The notes: generated by a model not told the origin, from the letters alone. Positions 10,323 through 20,051 are shown, counted from the first letter of the stretch. The stretch: DNA of 64,000 nucleotides from Bin55 sp965205965 (GCA_965205965.1 CBDBHT010000008.1:930001-994000), one strand, 5' to 3'. Translations and numbers: made by a program.

Positions 10323-11785
10323 CCAATAGCTCCTTCCAGACTAACCTCTAGCAGTTTGGACGCTTCCACGGCAAATTCCATCGGCAATTCTCGAAATACT
10401 TCCCTGCAGAAACCGTTAACAATCATCGCAACGGCCTTCTCTTGGTCTATTCCCCGCTGCCGACACAAGAACAGCTGGTCATCGCTAATCCTTGAGGTGG
10501 ACGCTTCGTGCTCCACGACGGAATCTTGCCTTTTTGATTCAACGTATGGAAACGTATGTGCTGCGCTTTTTGATCCAATCAAAAGAGAATCACACTGAGT
10601 GAAGTTTCGTGCACCTTGAGCACTTGGATTTACACGAACCAACCCTCGATAAGCATTGGAGCTTTGCCCCGCACTGATTCCCTTCGACACGATCGTACTG
10701 CGAGTACCCTTACCAATGTGAGTCATCTTTGTGCCAGTGTCCGCCTGCTGATAATTATTGGTTACCGCTACCGAATAAAATTCTCCTACGCTTCCATCTC
10801 CACGCAATATCACGCTAGGATACTTCCAAGTGATCGCTGAGCCAGTTTCGACCTGAGTCCAACTGATTTTCGATTGAATACCTCGACACGCTCCGCGTTT
10901 GGTTACAAAGTTGTATATGCCGCCTTGTCCATTTGCGTCTCCTGGATACCAATTCTGAACAGTCGAATATTTAATCTGTGCATGGTCTAAAGCGACTAGC
11001 TCAACGACAGCAGCATGCAGCTGGTTTTCATCACGCATTGGTGCTGTACATCCTTCCAAGTAACTGACGTACGACGAGTCGTCAGCCACGATGAGCGTCC
11101 GTTCAAATTGTCCGGTGTTCTGCGCGTTAATTCGAAAGTAGGTCAGTATCTCCATAGGGCAACGTACCCCTTTGGGGATATACACGAAGGTGCCATCGGT
11201 AAAAACTGCCGAATTCAACGCAGCGTAAAAATTGTCTTTCTTAGGAACAACCGTCCCAAAATATTCTCTTACTAGCGAACCGTGCTCACGCGCTGCTTCC
11301 GTAAACGAACAAAAAATCACGCCGTGTCGACGTAACGTATCCTGGAACGTCGTTGCAACGGAAACGCTATCAAAGACCGCATCAACGGCAACCGCTGACG
11401 GACCGGGCTCTACTCCCGCCAAAAGTGCTTGTTCATGTAGAGGAATCCCGAGCTTGTCATAGGTTTTAAGCAGTTCAGGATCGACTTCGTCTATGCTGGA
11501 AGGTTTTTTAACCTTAGGGGCAGAAAAGTACGAAATCTTTTGAAAATCGATAGGAGGAAAGTGTACGTGAGCCCACGTAGGCTCGCTCATCTCCAACCAC
11601 CCACGATAGGCGTCAATACGCCAGTCCGTCAACCAACTCGGCTCGTCCTTCCGCTTAGAAATGAAATGAATTACGTCCTCGCTAAGCCCCAGAGGCAAAG
11701 TTTCCGACTCTATGTCCGTAGTAAATCCAGCCGAATATTCGCCGAGTTCAAGCTGGTCTAACTCGTTGGTCTTTTTATCGCCCAT
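10319..11785 (-). CDS. sufB: SufB, Fe-S cluster scaffold
   Basis: SufB is the core scaffold on which nascent Fe-S clusters form. The 488-residue protein shows KRKDEPSWLTDWRIDAYRGW near the N-terminus and FVYIPKGVRCPMEILTYFRI. The beta-helix has VSYLEGCTAPMRDENQLHAA. The C-terminal core includes NFTQCDSLLIGSKSAAHTFP with a conserved cysteine, and VEHEASTSRISDDQLFLCRQ before RGIDQEKAVAMIVNGFCREV. Length and order match the family. It is the first gene of a seven-gene leftward operon; no SufR- or IscR-type regulator gene is found upstream, where a non-coding stretch leads to a transposon. The start ATG at 11785 lies close behind a TATAAT-like box. Confidence 0.96.
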   Translation of the reverse strand: MGDKKTNELDQLELGEYSAGFTTDIESETLPLGLSEDVIHFISKRKDEPSWLTDWRIDAYRGWLEMSEPTWAHVHFPPIDFQKISYFSAPKVKKPSSIDEVDPELLKTYDKLGIPLHEQALLAGVEPGPSAVAVDAVFDSVSVATTFQDTLRRHGVIFCSFTEAAREHGSLVREYFGTVVPKKDNFYAALNSAVFTDGTFVYIPKGVRCPMEILTYFRINAQNTGQFERTLIVADDSSYVSYLEGCTAPMRDENQLHAAVVELVALDHAQIKYSTVQNWYPGDANGQGGIYNFVTKRGACRGIQSKISWTQVETGSAITWKYPSVILRGDGSVGEFYSVAVTNNYQQADTGTKMTHIGKGTRSTIVSKGISAGQSSNAYRGLVRVNPSAQGARNFTQCDSLLIGSKSAAHTFPYVESKRQDSVVEHEASTSRISDDQLFLCRQRGIDQEKAVAMIVNGFCREVFRELPMEFAVEASKLLEVSLEGAIG

Positions 11786-11801
11786 CTACCATAATAAAAG
11801 T

Positions 11802-11831
11802 ATTATAGAAACTGTATTCTAATCGAATGAC
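11802..11831 (-). promoter_or_regulatory. Candidate suf operon promoter
   Basis: On the minus strand a perfect TATAAT lies about 20 bases before the sufB ATG. The -35 position at a normal spacer holds only a weak match (TCATTC or GTCATT), as is usual for activator-dependent promoters. The leader would be very short. I could not identify an IscR or OxyR site with confidence. Confidence 0.35.
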
Positions 11832-12479
11832 CGAAACTCATCCACCGAATTAGGAGAATAAACCGCGCGCCCTCCAAATTGCATTCATCAGTAACCAATT
11901 CTTCAAACGACGTAAGCTTTCGAACGAATCGTCAATCTGAATACGCACCAATAAACGATTGTGGCCCAGAGATTTCTGAAGTAACCAATTCTATCGCTTC
12001 GACGAAAGTCTCCCTAGAATACTTACCGATAAAGCATTCAACTGCGGGCACATCATTCATTTTAGCTTGCCGGGACGGCATTGTACGATGAATTCCTTAG
12101 TAGTTCACGTTCTCCCGATGACAACTTGCTTTTTTAAAGTTCAAAAAAGTACCGATCTTCCCAACTCACTAAACGTGGATTTACTAATCCGGATTTACTG
12201 AGCCGTTGAGCGTTAATAATTTTGCGTTAGCAGCGGCATACACGAGCTTGCAACAATTCAGAAAATGGGGTATGCCGATATTGACAAAGACCTAAAGTCA
12301 CCAGCGTGCGGCTATTTGACATCGCAAAATCCGCAGAGTTCTACAGTAACTTGAATCCAAGAATCATTCAATGCGGTAAGCCGAAACAGATGGCTACTTC
12401 TGCTGGTTTCAGTATGCTTCCAAAGCCAAACTTACTATTTACATAAGGAATCAACCGTTAGCCACTGACGGTGACGTAC
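11832..12479. other. Non-coding stretch upstream of the suf operon
   Basis: No gene is supported on either strand. A leftward frame with MNDVPAVECFIGKYSRETFV runs for about 48 codons and then stops; it may be the wreck of a small gene but matches nothing I recognise. The stretch ends at the target site of the IS1595-type transposon. Confidence 0.4.
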
Positions 12480-12715
12480 TATCGTTAGGGAATTATCCAG
12501 AAGACTAGCCAAGATATTTTAGTCGCTTAATTTCTCTTGGCTTTCTTGTTTCTTGGTAATACAGATACTTGGATCTGGTTTTTTCGCTGCTCTAAAAATG
12601 GATTTGGCAATCTCAGAAGCCGTATCTTCAATACAAATGACTCAAGCAGTTTGGGCGTCCGCGTTTGATTTTGTTTTTACTCATGAAGTGATACACTAAC
12701 TAAAGGGAGTTATAC

Positions 12716-13238
12716 CTATAACTTTATATACGATATTGGTTGTGAGCGGGGTCTCGTTGATTTAAACAGTTCACTTTCTTCGTATAACCATTGAACTACT
12801 TGTTGTATAACCACTATCAATCCACCACCACCAACAGCGGCAAAGATATGCGTCAACAAATCTTGTGCTAACAAAGATTGATTCTCGCCACCATAAAATA
12901 GCATATATAGTGAAAAACAAAATAATCGTACTCACCCAACCCAACGCCCATACAGCCTTCCCTAAGAAGGACATTCTTTGCGTGTCTCTGCGTTCACTAG
13001 ATTCGAGACGTTTCAAAGAGTAGGTATACTGCCGTTCGTCCGAAGCATCATTCGCTTCGATCATTCGTTCTACAATATCGTTTCGTCTGTTTAACCCCTC
13101 AACACGAGCTTGTTCAACTTGTAAAAACTGTCTGAACAGCTGAATCTCTGTGGGTACGGCATCATCAGGGTGGTCACCATCATTCCCTTTACCCACATCC
13201 ATTATTTGGCCTTCTTTGGACGGTCTTACCTCACTCAT
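12716..13238 (-). pseudogene. Passenger membrane protein with coiled coil, frameshifted
   Basis: Function unknown. The first 125 or so residues are hydrophilic and helical (EIQLFRQFLQVEQARVEGL and ERMIEANDASDERQYTYS), suggesting a coiled coil. A transmembrane helix follows (AVWALGWVSTIILFFTIY). Near 12905 the frame shifts. The new frame gives MLFYGGENQSLLAQDLLTHI and a second hydrophobic segment, FAAVGGGGLIVVIQQVVQWL, before a charged tail ending at 12716. The other frame gives a low-complexity run of tryptophans, so the shift is real in this sequence. The layout of a soluble coiled coil followed by two helices recalls small DUF2335-like membrane proteins, but I cannot assign it. The start ATG overlaps the stop of the upstream small gene by eight bases. 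Confidence 0.55.
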
Positions 13239-13413
13239 CAGTTATTTTTATCCATCGTGATCTTGTTTGATCGAAACCCAGTGAATTAAAATCTAAGGAT
13301 GGGGTAGGTGCGTCAATTACAACTTCAACAATTTCTTCCAGTGGAACCGCGTAAACACGCCAATTTCCATAGATCGTATCTTCATAGCGAACTAGGAACC
13401 CATGTTCAGACAT
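13231..13413 (-). CDS. Small hypothetical passenger protein, 60 residues
   Basis: The peptide runs MSEHGFLVRYEDTIYGNWRV and on to RSRWIKITDE; it is soluble, slightly acidic and without cysteines or a signal peptide. No family is recognised. It is supported as a gene by its position: it lies between the transposon's transposase and the membrane protein gene, on the same strand, and its stop codon overlaps the next start in the pattern ATGAGTGA, which points to coupled translation. It could be a regulator or partner of the membrane protein. It could also be the end of a longer gene lost when IS630 inserted 30 bases upstream. Confidence 0.5.
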   Translation of the reverse strand: MSEHGFLVRYEDTIYGNWRVYAVPLEEIVEVVIDAPTPSLDFNSLGFDQTRSRWIKITDE

Positions 13414-13675
13414 CTCTCCCCGTCGCTTACGAACTTCGGATCTAGTAGGCTACCCGTTCTAACAATACGTGTTTATAATAGTGGATTGGAAGGGGTTCTG
13501 GGATCAGGAGGATTCGATGCCGAAGCAATACATGGTGGAGTTAGCTCAGGATGAGCGGGATGAGTTGGAAGCGGTGCTGAAGTCGAGCACGCGTCGTGCG
13601 GTGTCGGCGACGAAGCTGCAGCGTGCACGGATTTTTCTGCTAGTTGTGTCAAGAATTTTCTGCAATTTCCAGTGG

Positions 13676-13711
13676 GAGCGGAGACCCGCCCATATGGGCG
13701 GGTCTCCGCTC
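13676..13711. terminator. Perfect 36-base palindrome at the IS256 end (copy A)
   Basis: Two perfect 18-base arms meet at CATATG, between the transposase stop and the terminal repeat. The very stable hairpin has no U-tract, but it would hinder transcription entering from outside and may close transposase transcripts. The same palindrome is at 55098-55133 and 62117-62152. Confidence 0.55.
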
Positions 13712-13732
13712 GGCGCGAAATTTTCGGGCGTT

Positions 13733-14953
13733 TCATGCCGCCTCCTGCCATGTCTCGGATTCCGGTTCGGATGCGCGAACCACGCCGATCCGGCCATATA
13801 GATAACACTGCCCCGTCAGCCACCGCTCATGGGTCTCCGCCGCAAGTGCCAAGATCAGACGCAGACAGGACTCCGCGTTCGGGAAGATCCTGACGACACG
13901 CGTGCGCCGACGGATCTCCTCGTTGTACCGCTCCAGCATGTTCGTGGACTTCATCCGCAGGCGATGTTCCCTAGGCAGCCGATACACCGTCAGCGTCTCC
14001 TCGACATGATCCTCGACCCATTCCACTAGCCTGCCAAACCCTTTCTCATCGCCCCAACGGGCTACCCAGGCACCCAGTGCCTCACGAGCCTCCCCGACAT
14101 GCTCACAGCCCCACAACCGTTTCAAACCCTCCAGACACGCGGGATCAGCACTCCGGGACAGTTTGTCCCTGGCATTGCGCAGAAAATGGACGCAGCACCG
14201 TTGCCACAACGCGGTCGGCAACACTTTCGAGATCGCATGCTTCAATCCCTCATGACTGTCCGAGACCACATACTCGACTCCCCGCAGGCCACGTCCCTTC
14301 AGATGCGAGAGGAATTCCGTCCACGACCCCTCGCTTTCCCAGTTCGCCACTTCCACCGCCAGCACCTGACGCCGACCCTCGCCGTCAATCCCGATGACAA
14401 TCTGCACTGCCCGGGAACGCACCGAGCCCTCCTCACGCACCTTCTCATACCGGGCATCCAGCAACACATACGGATACGCCTCCTCCAGTCGACGTTCCGC
14501 AAACGCCTTCAGCGACGCGTCCAGCTTCGACACCATGGCCGAGATCGTCGCCGGCGAAAACTCGTGACCGCACAGACCCTCCGCCAGTCGGCTCACCCGA
14601 CGCGTCGAGACCCCCTGCACATACATCTCCGACAGCACCGCCACCAGGGCCTTCTCCGAACGCTGATAGCGCTCGAACACCCGCGTGCTGAACTGGCCGC
14701 TGCGTTCCTGCGGAACTCTCAGTTCGATCTCGCCCACCTTCATCGTCAGATCGCGCCGGTAGTATCCGGAACGGTAGCCCTGACGCGTCCGCGTCCGCTC
14801 GCTCTTGCCCGCTCCCAGAAACTCCGTCATCTCACTCTCCAGAACCTCGTTGAGCGTCTCCTGCACCAGCCGCCTCACAAACTCCTCATCGTCCGCCAGA
14901 TGATGGCATGCCGACTTCTTCGTGGCATTGTGCGTATAATCTTTCCGAATCAT
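13733..14953 (-). CDS. IS256-family transposase, intact
   Basis: DDE transposase that moves IS256 elements by a copy-out circle route. The catalytic residues are visible in PYVLLDARYEKVREEG (first D), EYVVSDSHEGLKHAI (second D) and KSTNMLERYNEEIRRRTRV (E). LPTALWQRCCVHFLRNARDK is the family's conserved block between them. The start ATG at 14953 (MIRKDYTHN) is chosen because AAGGAG lies seven bases upstream. An ATG at 14983 would add ten residues but has no ribosome site, and copy D has lost it. No lesion is seen, so this copy may be active. It shares nearly all residues with copy D. Confidence 0.93.
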   Translation of the reverse strand: MIRKDYTHNATKKSACHHLADDEEFVRRLVQETLNEVLESEMTEFLGAGKSERTRTRQGYRSGYYRRDLTMKVGEIELRVPQERSGQFSTRVFERYQRSEKALVAVLSEMYVQGVSTRRVSRLAEGLCGHEFSPATISAMVSKLDASLKAFAERRLEEAYPYVLLDARYEKVREEGSVRSRAVQIVIGIDGEGRRQVLAVEVANWESEGSWTEFLSHLKGRGLRGVEYVVSDSHEGLKHAISKVLPTALWQRCCVHFLRNARDKLSRSADPACLEGLKRLWGCEHVGEAREALGAWVARWGDEKGFGRLVEWVEDHVEETLTVYRLPREHRLRMKSTNMLERYNEEIRRRTRVVRIFPNAESCLRLILALAAETHERWLTGQCYLYGRIGVVRASEPESETWQEAA

Positions 14954-16434
14954 TTCTTGCTCCTTTTCGATAAATTGTGTCATGAATGATTCGTGCCTGG
15001 ACGCCCCTTATGTGCGTCCAGGCATCTCCACATTCCCGATGAAACATCAGATTCTAACCATTCGTCTGTCGTTACAGTCCGTTTTTCGTTTTTGCAGATA
15101 AATTTATACACAACCATTCTGCTGGCTGTGGATCAGGGGGTCGCTGGCCCGGCACTGACGGACGGGCAGGTGGTGTATGCGCTGGGGGTGACGGAGCGGA
15201 CCTGCCAGCATGTGCGTCGGCGGGCCGTGGAGCAGGGGCTGATGGTGGCTCTGGAGCGTAGGCCTCGGCCGTTGCCTCCGGTGCCGAAGAAGCTGGATGG
15301 GGAGAAGGAAGCGCGTCTGGTTCAGGTGGCCTGTTCGGTTCCACTCCACCGGAAGGCCGCGTTCGGTGGACCGTGAAGATGCTGGCGGAAGAGCTGGTGC
15401 GGCTTGAAGTGGTCGAATCGATTGGCGAGGAGACCGTGCGGCAGGCGTTAAAAAAAACGAATTGAAACCGTAGCGGCGGGAGATGTGGTGCATTCCGAAA
15501 CAGCAAAGCCACCACTTCGTGGCCGGCATGGAGCGGGTGCTCAAGGTATACCAGCGGCCGTACGACCCGCGGCATCCGGTGGTGTGCATGGACGAGATGA
15601 GCAAGCAGCTCGTGTCGGAAGTCCGCGAGAAGTTGCCGGTACGCCCCGGATCGCCGGAGAAGTACGACGCCCACTACCTCCGCCGGGGAGAATGCACGGT
15701 GTGGATGTTCGGCGAGCCGCTATCCGGCTGGCGGACGGTGGCCGTCACCAAACGGCGCACGACATTGGATTGGGCGAAGCAAGTGCGCGCGCTGGCGAAC
15801 CTACCGCGTTACCGGGATGCGGAAACCATCACGCTGGTGTGCGACAACTTGAACACCCACAGCGGTGACTCGTTCTACGCCGCGTTCCCGGCGGCCGAAG
15901 CCAGTCGGTTGAACGACCGCATCCACTTGGTGCACACGCCGAAACACGGGGAGCTGGCTGAACGTTGCGGAACTGGAGTTCAGTGCGTTGCACCGCCAGT
16001 GCCTGGATCGCCGGATCGAGAGCAGGGCTTTGGTCACGTCGGAAACGGCGGCCTAGGCCAAGGAGCGCAATCGCGAACAGACCGGGGTCGACTGGCAGCT
16101 CAGCGTCGACGACGCGCGCACCAAACTGAAGCATCTATACCCGAAAATTAAAACCAGTTAAACTACTAGCTTCGTCTTCAGAGTCAAAAAAAGTAGTAGC
16201 GTACATGTTTCGTTGGGTGGTTTTCGAGCCTAGGTTGCATAGATTAACCCTCTAGCTTTAACGAAATTGGCTGCCTTTATCAGAACACGCTTGCGACCGT
16301 ACTTTGGGCGTAAAGCCTGATATGTCGAAAGTTCAGTTTTCAAGCACTACACTTGTAGTGTCTTTTGATAATCTCATTTGGAATAATTGTGCCAAGACCG
16401 CGACCATTTTATACACCTCTTCTCCTTTGAACTT

Positions 16435-17386
16435 TCAAGCAACTAGATCCTTGTATCTCAATCGCTTCCCTTCCATCTCTTTTACGAGAAAGTTCATTTG
16501 ATCCAGTGTATCCACCTTACGGATATTGAATCTTCCAGAAAATTCAACCACGTACCGAGCTAAATGCTTTACGCTCATATGATGATACGTTCCGTAATAT
16601 CCTCTTTTGAGTAGTGCCCAAAACGATTCTATTCCGTTCGTATGCGCTTGCTCTCTGACGAATTCACCGACAGAATGCTTGACGGTGCCGTGATGGTAGA
16701 AGTTTCTGAGGTCTCCGTAGCCTCGATGATCATCCGTATACACAGTTGCATCAGGTTTTACGGATTTTGACGCAAAATGAATTAAAGTAAAAGCATCAAC
16801 ACTTTTTATCGATTTGGCGACAACATTCCCATCACGTTGTTTACCACCGATTACCGCTGCTTTACCTACCGTGCCTCTACCTGCATGTAATTTCTTGCTT
16901 TCATGCTTCTTGTTTCGTTCTTTGCCGCCAATGTAGGTTTCGTCTATTTCTACAACACCTTCCAATTTCGACCCATCTAGAAAACCTTGACGAATTCGTT
17001 GTGCTAAATGCCACGCGCTTGGTTGCCGGATTTTAAGGTCACGACGAAGTTTCATGCTGGACACACCTTTCAGACCGGTAGCTACCATGTAAATAGCGAT
17101 TGCCCACTTTTGATAACCGAGTTTGCCAGACCGCATGACCGTTCCCTTTATTAACGCTGAAATGGTGCCGGCAATCTTTACATCTGTAGGGCATAGACTT
17201 TCGATTCTTCACGACAGAATAACGATCGGAACCGCAGTCGGTACAGCGAATCCCGTTCTCCCAACGTTGCGCCTCAAACCACTTTTCAGCAGATTCATCA
17301 TCAGAGAATTTCTTAAAGAGCTCGATAAGGCTAATTCCCTTTCGATACGATTTACTGGGACCTTTGTGTGTGCTCATTTTTATCAT
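16435..17386 (-). pseudogene. IS1595-family transposase, one frameshift
   Basis: Transposase of the surrounding transposon. The N-terminus has a four-cysteine zinc module (RCTDCGSDRYSV and YRCKDCRHHFSV). The frame shifts by one base near 17140, at AAAGGGAAC. The second frame gives KWAIAIYMVATGLKGVSSMK, the catalytic EIDETYIGGKERN and VYTDDHRGYG, and the terminal AHTNGIESFWALLKRGYYGT typical of the ISXO2-like DDE fold. Everything except that shift looks sound, so the lesion is either recent, an assembly error or a programmed shift; the last is not usual in this family. The reading frame ends at 16435, leaving about 265 non-coding bases to the IS630 insertion. Confidence 0.82.
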
Positions 17387-17606
17387 CTCAATTTATGTAT
17401 GGCTAGTTTTCTGGATAATTCCCTATCATTAAACCGCAACCTCGTCATTGAGAACACCGTGCGTAGATTGCGATACCACATTAGAAATTAGAAATCCTAC
17501 TTGCTACCATAGCAATCAATATGACACCTGCGATAGCTGAATATACGGTTCGATATCCTGATTTGGATGAGTACTAAATTAGGACGTGTTGACACTATGT
17601 TGTTGC

Positions 17607-18360
17607 ATGGTTCTGATCCGGCTCACTCGACAGGAGGCCGGCGCGCAACTTACGGAAGAGCAATTTGACGAGATACGGTACTGGTTTCCGAAGCTCCGTG
17701 GCGACGTCTGGTAGGGTCACCGGTCGATGCTACACGGTATTCTGTACGTTCTGAAACGCGACTGCCCATGGCGCAGCCTGCCTGATGGCTATGGGCGGTG
17801 GAACAGAGTGTACATCCGGACGAGGTGCTGGGCGGAGCGTGGGGTGCTAGCGACAGTGTTCGAGCGTTTGCGCGACCGGGGTCTGGTAGCCTCGGGCACC
17901 GAGATTGCGATACTGGACAGCACCTCGGTACGGCACCCCGGTGAAAGTGCATGCGGATGGGGCGTGCGGTCTAAAAAACAGTCCGCAAAGTATCGGACGC
18001 TCGCGCGAAGGGCGGACAACTAAGATCCATCTGCTGGCGTTGGACGATCGTCGGGCGTGGAGTTTCTCGCTGTCCGCCGGGCATCGGCATGATGCTCCGG
18101 AGGGTGGGGGCGTCGATTACTCCGGCGGAAGGGCGGTCTGAAGCACCTGCAGACCCGAATGGACTGCGCCTATGAAGACCACCGGGACGCGGCGACGTGT
18201 GGTGAAAGAACTGGGAGCCACGCCCGTGATGCCACCCTGCACGACCCGCTGGCAACTTTGGTCGTTCGACCGCAAGCTGTATGCCCGCCGCCACGAAGTG
18301 GAACGCTTGTTCGGCAGGCTCGAGTGGTATCGCCGCGTAGGGCCGGCCGCGTTACAATAA
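17607..18360 (+). pseudogene. IS5-family (IS427/IS1031-like) transposase relic
   Basis: Segments in shifting frames match an IS5-type transposase: LTEEQFDEIRYWFPKL, then a stop, then RDCPWRSLPDGYGRWNRVY, EIAILDSTSV with the first catalytic aspartate, GGLTTKIHLLALDDR, and YARRHEVERLFGRLEWYRRV with the catalytic glutamate region. At least three frame changes and one stop are needed, so it is dead. The second aspartate region is degraded. I could not fix its terminal repeats. Confidence 0.72.
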
Positions 18361-18365
18361 ACTTG

Positions 18366-18745
18366 ACATACTAACAACGCCCGTAGTAAGCCTAAACTTC
18401 GCTATGCGTCTGAACTTTCTGGATGTGACGGGAACCCTACCCGAGTATTTTCGGACAGTGGTCCCTGTGGCATCGTATCGTTAAGTCGGAAAAGTATACA
18501 ACTGTCATATAGAAAATATCACGTTGCTTACGCGGCATAGACATATTTGGCGATCTTACTTGCGATGGAAGATGGAATAAATAATAATCTATGCAAATAT
18601 TGCTAGTAATATTTACATTATATTGCGTTTGTCATTAGATTGGCATCTATGTACAATTTTTGATAGTTAATATCTCAGCTGTTTTATGAATATGGGTAAG
18701 GTCATGTCTATTGCCGGGTTTTGGTTGCTGAGCGTGAACTACCAT
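18366..18745. other. AT-rich spacer, no gene seen
   Basis: Neither strand shows a supported frame, RNA gene or IS end. It separates two IS5-type relics. Confidence 0.4.
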
Positions 18746-18862
18746 CTGAGCGTGAGCGGCCGTCAGTTGCTGGATCGCCATTCGTTCCAGCATTCCAGCA
18801 TTTTGTGGGACTGATGAATAACCGCGACGTTCCGGACCAAAAGACGGTCTGGAAGTACCCCC
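18746..18862 (+). pseudogene. Short IS5-type transposase fragment
   Basis: One frame reads PAFQHFVGLMNNRDVPDQKT followed by VWKY, the N-terminal block of IS5/IS1182-type transposases. It is cut by a C-rich run at about 18858-18870, after which an unrelated IS fragment starts. Nothing else of the element remains. Confidence 0.5.
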
Positions 18863-18883
18863 CCCCCCTCCCCTAACGGCGCA

Positions 18884-19384
18884 TCAGAAGCCACTCAACT
18901 GCCTACAATCTAGGGTCCGCGTCGAACATCTGTTCGACGGCGTAGTCAACGAGATAGAAGCGAACGCGGGTGCGGTGCATCGGATGGCGATGCGCCGCCA
19001 CCTTCTGAATCGTGCGGATGCATCTTGGCTCGTACAGATGGTGCAAATGCGCTTCCGCATCCGCATCCACCGATCAAATTGCAGCCGCGAGCCGTGCTGC
19101 TCCAGAAACACCGCCAGCCCCGACATCAGACACGCGGCCCGTCGAAAACTTCCGCCCGCAAACCTCCTCAACGACCGAATCAAAAACCTCCCGAAGCAGG
19201 CCGGGTTTGCTCACGCTCGTGCGCAACTTCAACGCATCCGTCCTTGGATACCTCGCATGTTAAGTAAAACCATATGCTAAACCTATCCTCGATCCCCGGA
19301 GGATAGGTCCATGCCTCCATTATCGCGAAAGCTGATCCACAAACTCCGCATTCGTAGTGGAGTTTGGGCTATACGGGGAATTGC
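18884..19384 (-). mobile_element. 5' fragment of the 1.7-kb DDE element seen at 29843-31522
   Basis: Read leftward, it matches the first part of that element. The terminal repeat is present as CTATACGGGGAATTGCTG near 19367-19384, followed by the transposase N-terminus with KPGLLRE, EEVCGRKFSTG and GLAVFLEQHGSRLQFD in broken frames. The rest is missing. Confidence 0.7.
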
Positions 19385-19466
19385 TGACCGTTCCCTTAGT
19401 CCCTATCAATTTCCTTGGCGGGTATCCATCTTCGAATTAATCAGACGGACCAGGAAGAGCCCCGTC

Positions 19467-20042
19467 ATGACCAAGTGCTTGGAAACCCTCAATCAAGGTG
19501 TCTTCCAGCCCAAGCGGAATGGCTACTCGATAGCCGAACTCCTGATAGCACTCAGCATCTTTGTGGGGGTATTAGCTGGCGTGTGGGGCACGTACACCAT
19601 GATCTCCGAGGAGGCTAATGTGAGGAAGGTGATAGCCGATGTGCAGCTGCTGCAACGAGCTGCGCAGCGGTACAAGAGGGAACATGGTAAATACACACAG
19701 CACATGGATCTGGAATACCTTCAGCCTTATTTGGGGAGCACCAATTCTGGTTTAAGGAATGGAATTAATTATCGGGGAAGTGCAATCAACATAATGCCAA
19801 GGCCGTGGGGCACCACCCAAAATCTGGGAGTACGATACTACATGGGTGGTGATGCTGAACGTGGAGTCAAGACGTGTGAACTTGTCCTTAAGCATTTTGG
19901 AACAGAGACGCAACCCGGCCAAGGCGGTCTCGGTCTCATAATCACCCCGGGAAAGGCGATTAAGGGATTCGTAAGTGATCCTGCTGATTCTCTTTATGCA
20001 GGTTGCGACTCTGGGAGTTTTTTAGGTCTGACCTTTGAGTAG
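19467..20042 (+). CDS. Type IV pilin-like prepilin
   Basis: Probable type IV pilus or type II pseudopilus subunit, exported and processed by a prepilin peptidase. The ATG at 19467 follows AGGAAGAG. A charged leader (MTKCLETLNQGVFQPKRNG) leads to the cleavage site and the hydrophobic helix YSIAELLIALSIFVGVLAGV, with glutamate at position +5 of the mature protein. The first mature residue is Tyr instead of the usual Phe or Met, and the leader is long, as in type IVb pilins. The globular part has a cysteine pair (VKTCELVLKHFG and LYAGCDSGSF) spaced like the C-terminal disulfide loop. No other pilus gene is in the window; it stands alone between IS remnants. Confidence 0.72.
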   Translation: MTKCLETLNQGVFQPKRNGYSIAELLIALSIFVGVLAGVWGTYTMISEEANVRKVIADVQLLQRAAQRYKREHGKYTQHMDLEYLQPYLGSTNSGLRNGINYRGSAINIMPRPWGTTQNLGVRYYMGGDAERGVKTCELVLKHFGTETQPGQGGLGLIITPGKAIKGFVSDPADSLYAGCDSGSFLGLTFE

Positions 20043-20051
20043 ATCATGCTA

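Larger units (their letters stand above)
13643..15114 (-). mobile_element. IS256-family element, copy A (complete)
   Basis: 1472 bases, the same length as copy D. The ends read GTTGTGTCAAGAATTTTCTG and, from the other side, GTTGTGTATAAATTTATCTG, an imperfect inverted repeat. The flanks share TTCTGCT, consistent with an 8-9 bp duplication that has since changed. It interrupts IS630 copy 1. Confidence 0.9.
13517..16161 (+). pseudogene. IS630 transposase, interrupted and mutated
   Basis: The frame begins MPKQYMVELAQDERDELEAV behind a good AGGAGG site and is cut at 13642 by IS256. It resumes at 15115 with TERTCQHVRRRAVEQG and LPPVPKKLDGEKEARLVQV. Further lesions are an insertion at about 15340, a TAG in place of a tryptophan codon at about 15471, and an extra G at about 15950 that destroys the segment around the catalytic glutamate. 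VVCMDEMSKQL and LVCDNLNTHSG, with the two catalytic aspartates, are still present. Its poly-A run (15450-15457) has eight A where the sister copies have seven, which fuses the two reading frames directly. Confidence 0.85.
13443..16169 (+). mobile_element. IS630-family element, copy 1, interrupted by IS256
   Basis: The left end TAGTAGGCTACC and the right end, read inward as TAGTAGTTTAAC, match those of the two other copies in this window. TA dinucleotides flank both sides, the usual IS630 target duplication. An IS256 copy (13643-15114) splits the transposase early in its first part. The element itself sits inside the IS1595-type transposon. Confidence 0.85.
12488..17423 (-). mobile_element. 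IS1595-type transposon with passenger genes, interrupted by IS630 and IS256
   Basis: Both ends carry the same inverted sequence GGGAATTATCCAGAA. They are flanked by TATCGTTA (12480-12487) on the left and TATCATTA (17424-17431) on the right, an 8-bp duplication with one mismatch; IS1595 elements make 8-bp duplications. The transposase lies at the right end, transcribed leftward. Downstream of it in the same direction are a small gene (13231-13413) and a two-helix membrane protein gene (12716-13238). An IS630 copy (13443-16169) sits between them. Without that insertion the element would be about 2.2 kb. Passenger genes are known in some members of this family. Confidence 0.75.

Noticed and set aside
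14099..14989. A 296-codon frame antisense to the IS256 transposase
   Set aside because: Shadow of the real transposase on the other strand. Residues are His/Arg/Leu-rich and no family is matched.
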